In this document: positions 13,701-13,853 of the stretch, piece after piece
How positions within the stretch are numbered: the stretch's first letter is position 1
Layout of the letters: every line of letters begins with the position of its first letter
Assembly (NCBI GenBank): GCA_015494245.1
Contig: WGBN01000182.1
Location: 1 to 13,853 of the forward strand
DNA length: 13,853 nt
Source of the DNA: Saprospiraceae bacterium
GTDB taxonomy: Bacteria; Bacteroidota; Bacteroidia; Chitinophagales; Saprospiraceae
Reading direction: 5' to 3'
Translations under genes and position numbers: made by a program
Notes under the pieces: model-generated
What the model was told of the DNA's origin: nothing
Databases searched by the model: none
The model's input: the letters and a program-made list of their open reading frames with translations, nothing else

Positions 13701-13853
13701 CTATTTCACCAGCTTCCAAAGCGTTTGGAAGATGATTTTCAAGTCTTCCAGGAAATTCTGTTGTTCCACGTATTGCAAGCCCAGCTCGAGTTTGTGAGGG
13801 AGTATCTCTTCGAGATAGGTTTTTTCGGGATCATCGCTTTGGGCCAGCACGGC
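13701..13853 (-). CDS. Sugar transferase (polyprenyl-phosphate glycosylphosphotransferase type), C-terminal fragment
   Basis: An open frame enters from the right edge on the minus strand and ends in TAG (13701-13703), giving the last 50 residues. The ending HKLELGLQYVEQQNFLEDLK followed by IIFQTLWKLVK matches the highly conserved tail of bacterial sugar transferases (WcaJ/PglC-like), where a K-x-x-L-x-Y-V/I-E-x-x-S/N-F-x-x-D-L-K-I-I-F pattern precedes the terminus. These membrane enzymes start exopolysaccharide or O-antigen repeat units by moving a sugar phosphate to undecaprenyl phosphate. The catalytic part lies outside the window. The GH26-like lipoprotein gene follows after 43 bases. Confidence 0.75.
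   Translation of the reverse strand, partial: AVLAQSDDPEKTYLEEILPHKLELGLQYVEQQNFLEDLKIIFQTLWKLVK

Overview
The window looks like a chromosomal segment of a Bacteroidota bacterium, most likely from the Saprospiria/Saprospiraceae side. Three things point there: a giant secreted protein with a type B type-IX-secretion sorting domain, a PorP/SprF partner gene directly behind it, and promoters of the Bacteroidota form (TTTG, 19 bp, TAnnTTTG) with A/T-rich leaders and no clear Shine-Dalgarno sequences. The lineage is inferred from gene content and style; no rRNA or tRNA gene is seen.

Left part (1-1948, minus strand): a polysaccharide deacetylase (NodB fold) gene with its own U-tailed terminator, then an XRE-Fic fusion gene with its own promoter and a strong GC-rich hairpin after the stop. 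The deacetylase terminator sits just before the Fic promoter, so these are two transcription units, and this fixes the Fic start at 1112.

Middle (2014-3808, plus strand): gltX, glutamyl-tRNA synthetase, with a roughly 190-nt A/T-rich leader carrying a hairpin and a repeated 14-mer. It is closed by a perfect 21-bp inverted repeat.

Centre (3928-12333, plus strand): a two-gene unit. The first gene encodes a 2434-residue secreted protein: signal peptide, an HYR-type repeat block (two repeats carry a large insertion), nine Ig/PKD-like domains, three ADAGP-type repeats, a cadherin-like domain and a type B C-terminal sorting domain. The second encodes an outer-membrane PorP/SprF-family protein. The pairing implies export of the giant protein through the type IX secretion system and retention at the surface with the help of the barrel protein.

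Right part (12334-13853): a repeat-filled intergenic region between convergent genes. It holds short tandem repeats, two CGGGC hairpins, and a four-unit array of small hairpins whose two arms change together between units. The array directly abuts the stop of a GH26-like lipoprotein gene (minus strand), which ends six residues after the presumed catalytic nucleophile and so appears C-terminally truncated. Upstream of it, entering from the window edge, is the C-terminal 50 residues of a sugar transferase of the polyprenyl-phosphate glycosylphosphotransferase type, suggesting an exopolysaccharide locus beyond the edge.

I see no completely unknown multi-gene system. The most unusual items are the covarying hairpin array with the GH26-like truncation, the lysine-poor giant adhesin with inserted modules, and a candidate self-operator in front of the XRE-Fic gene.
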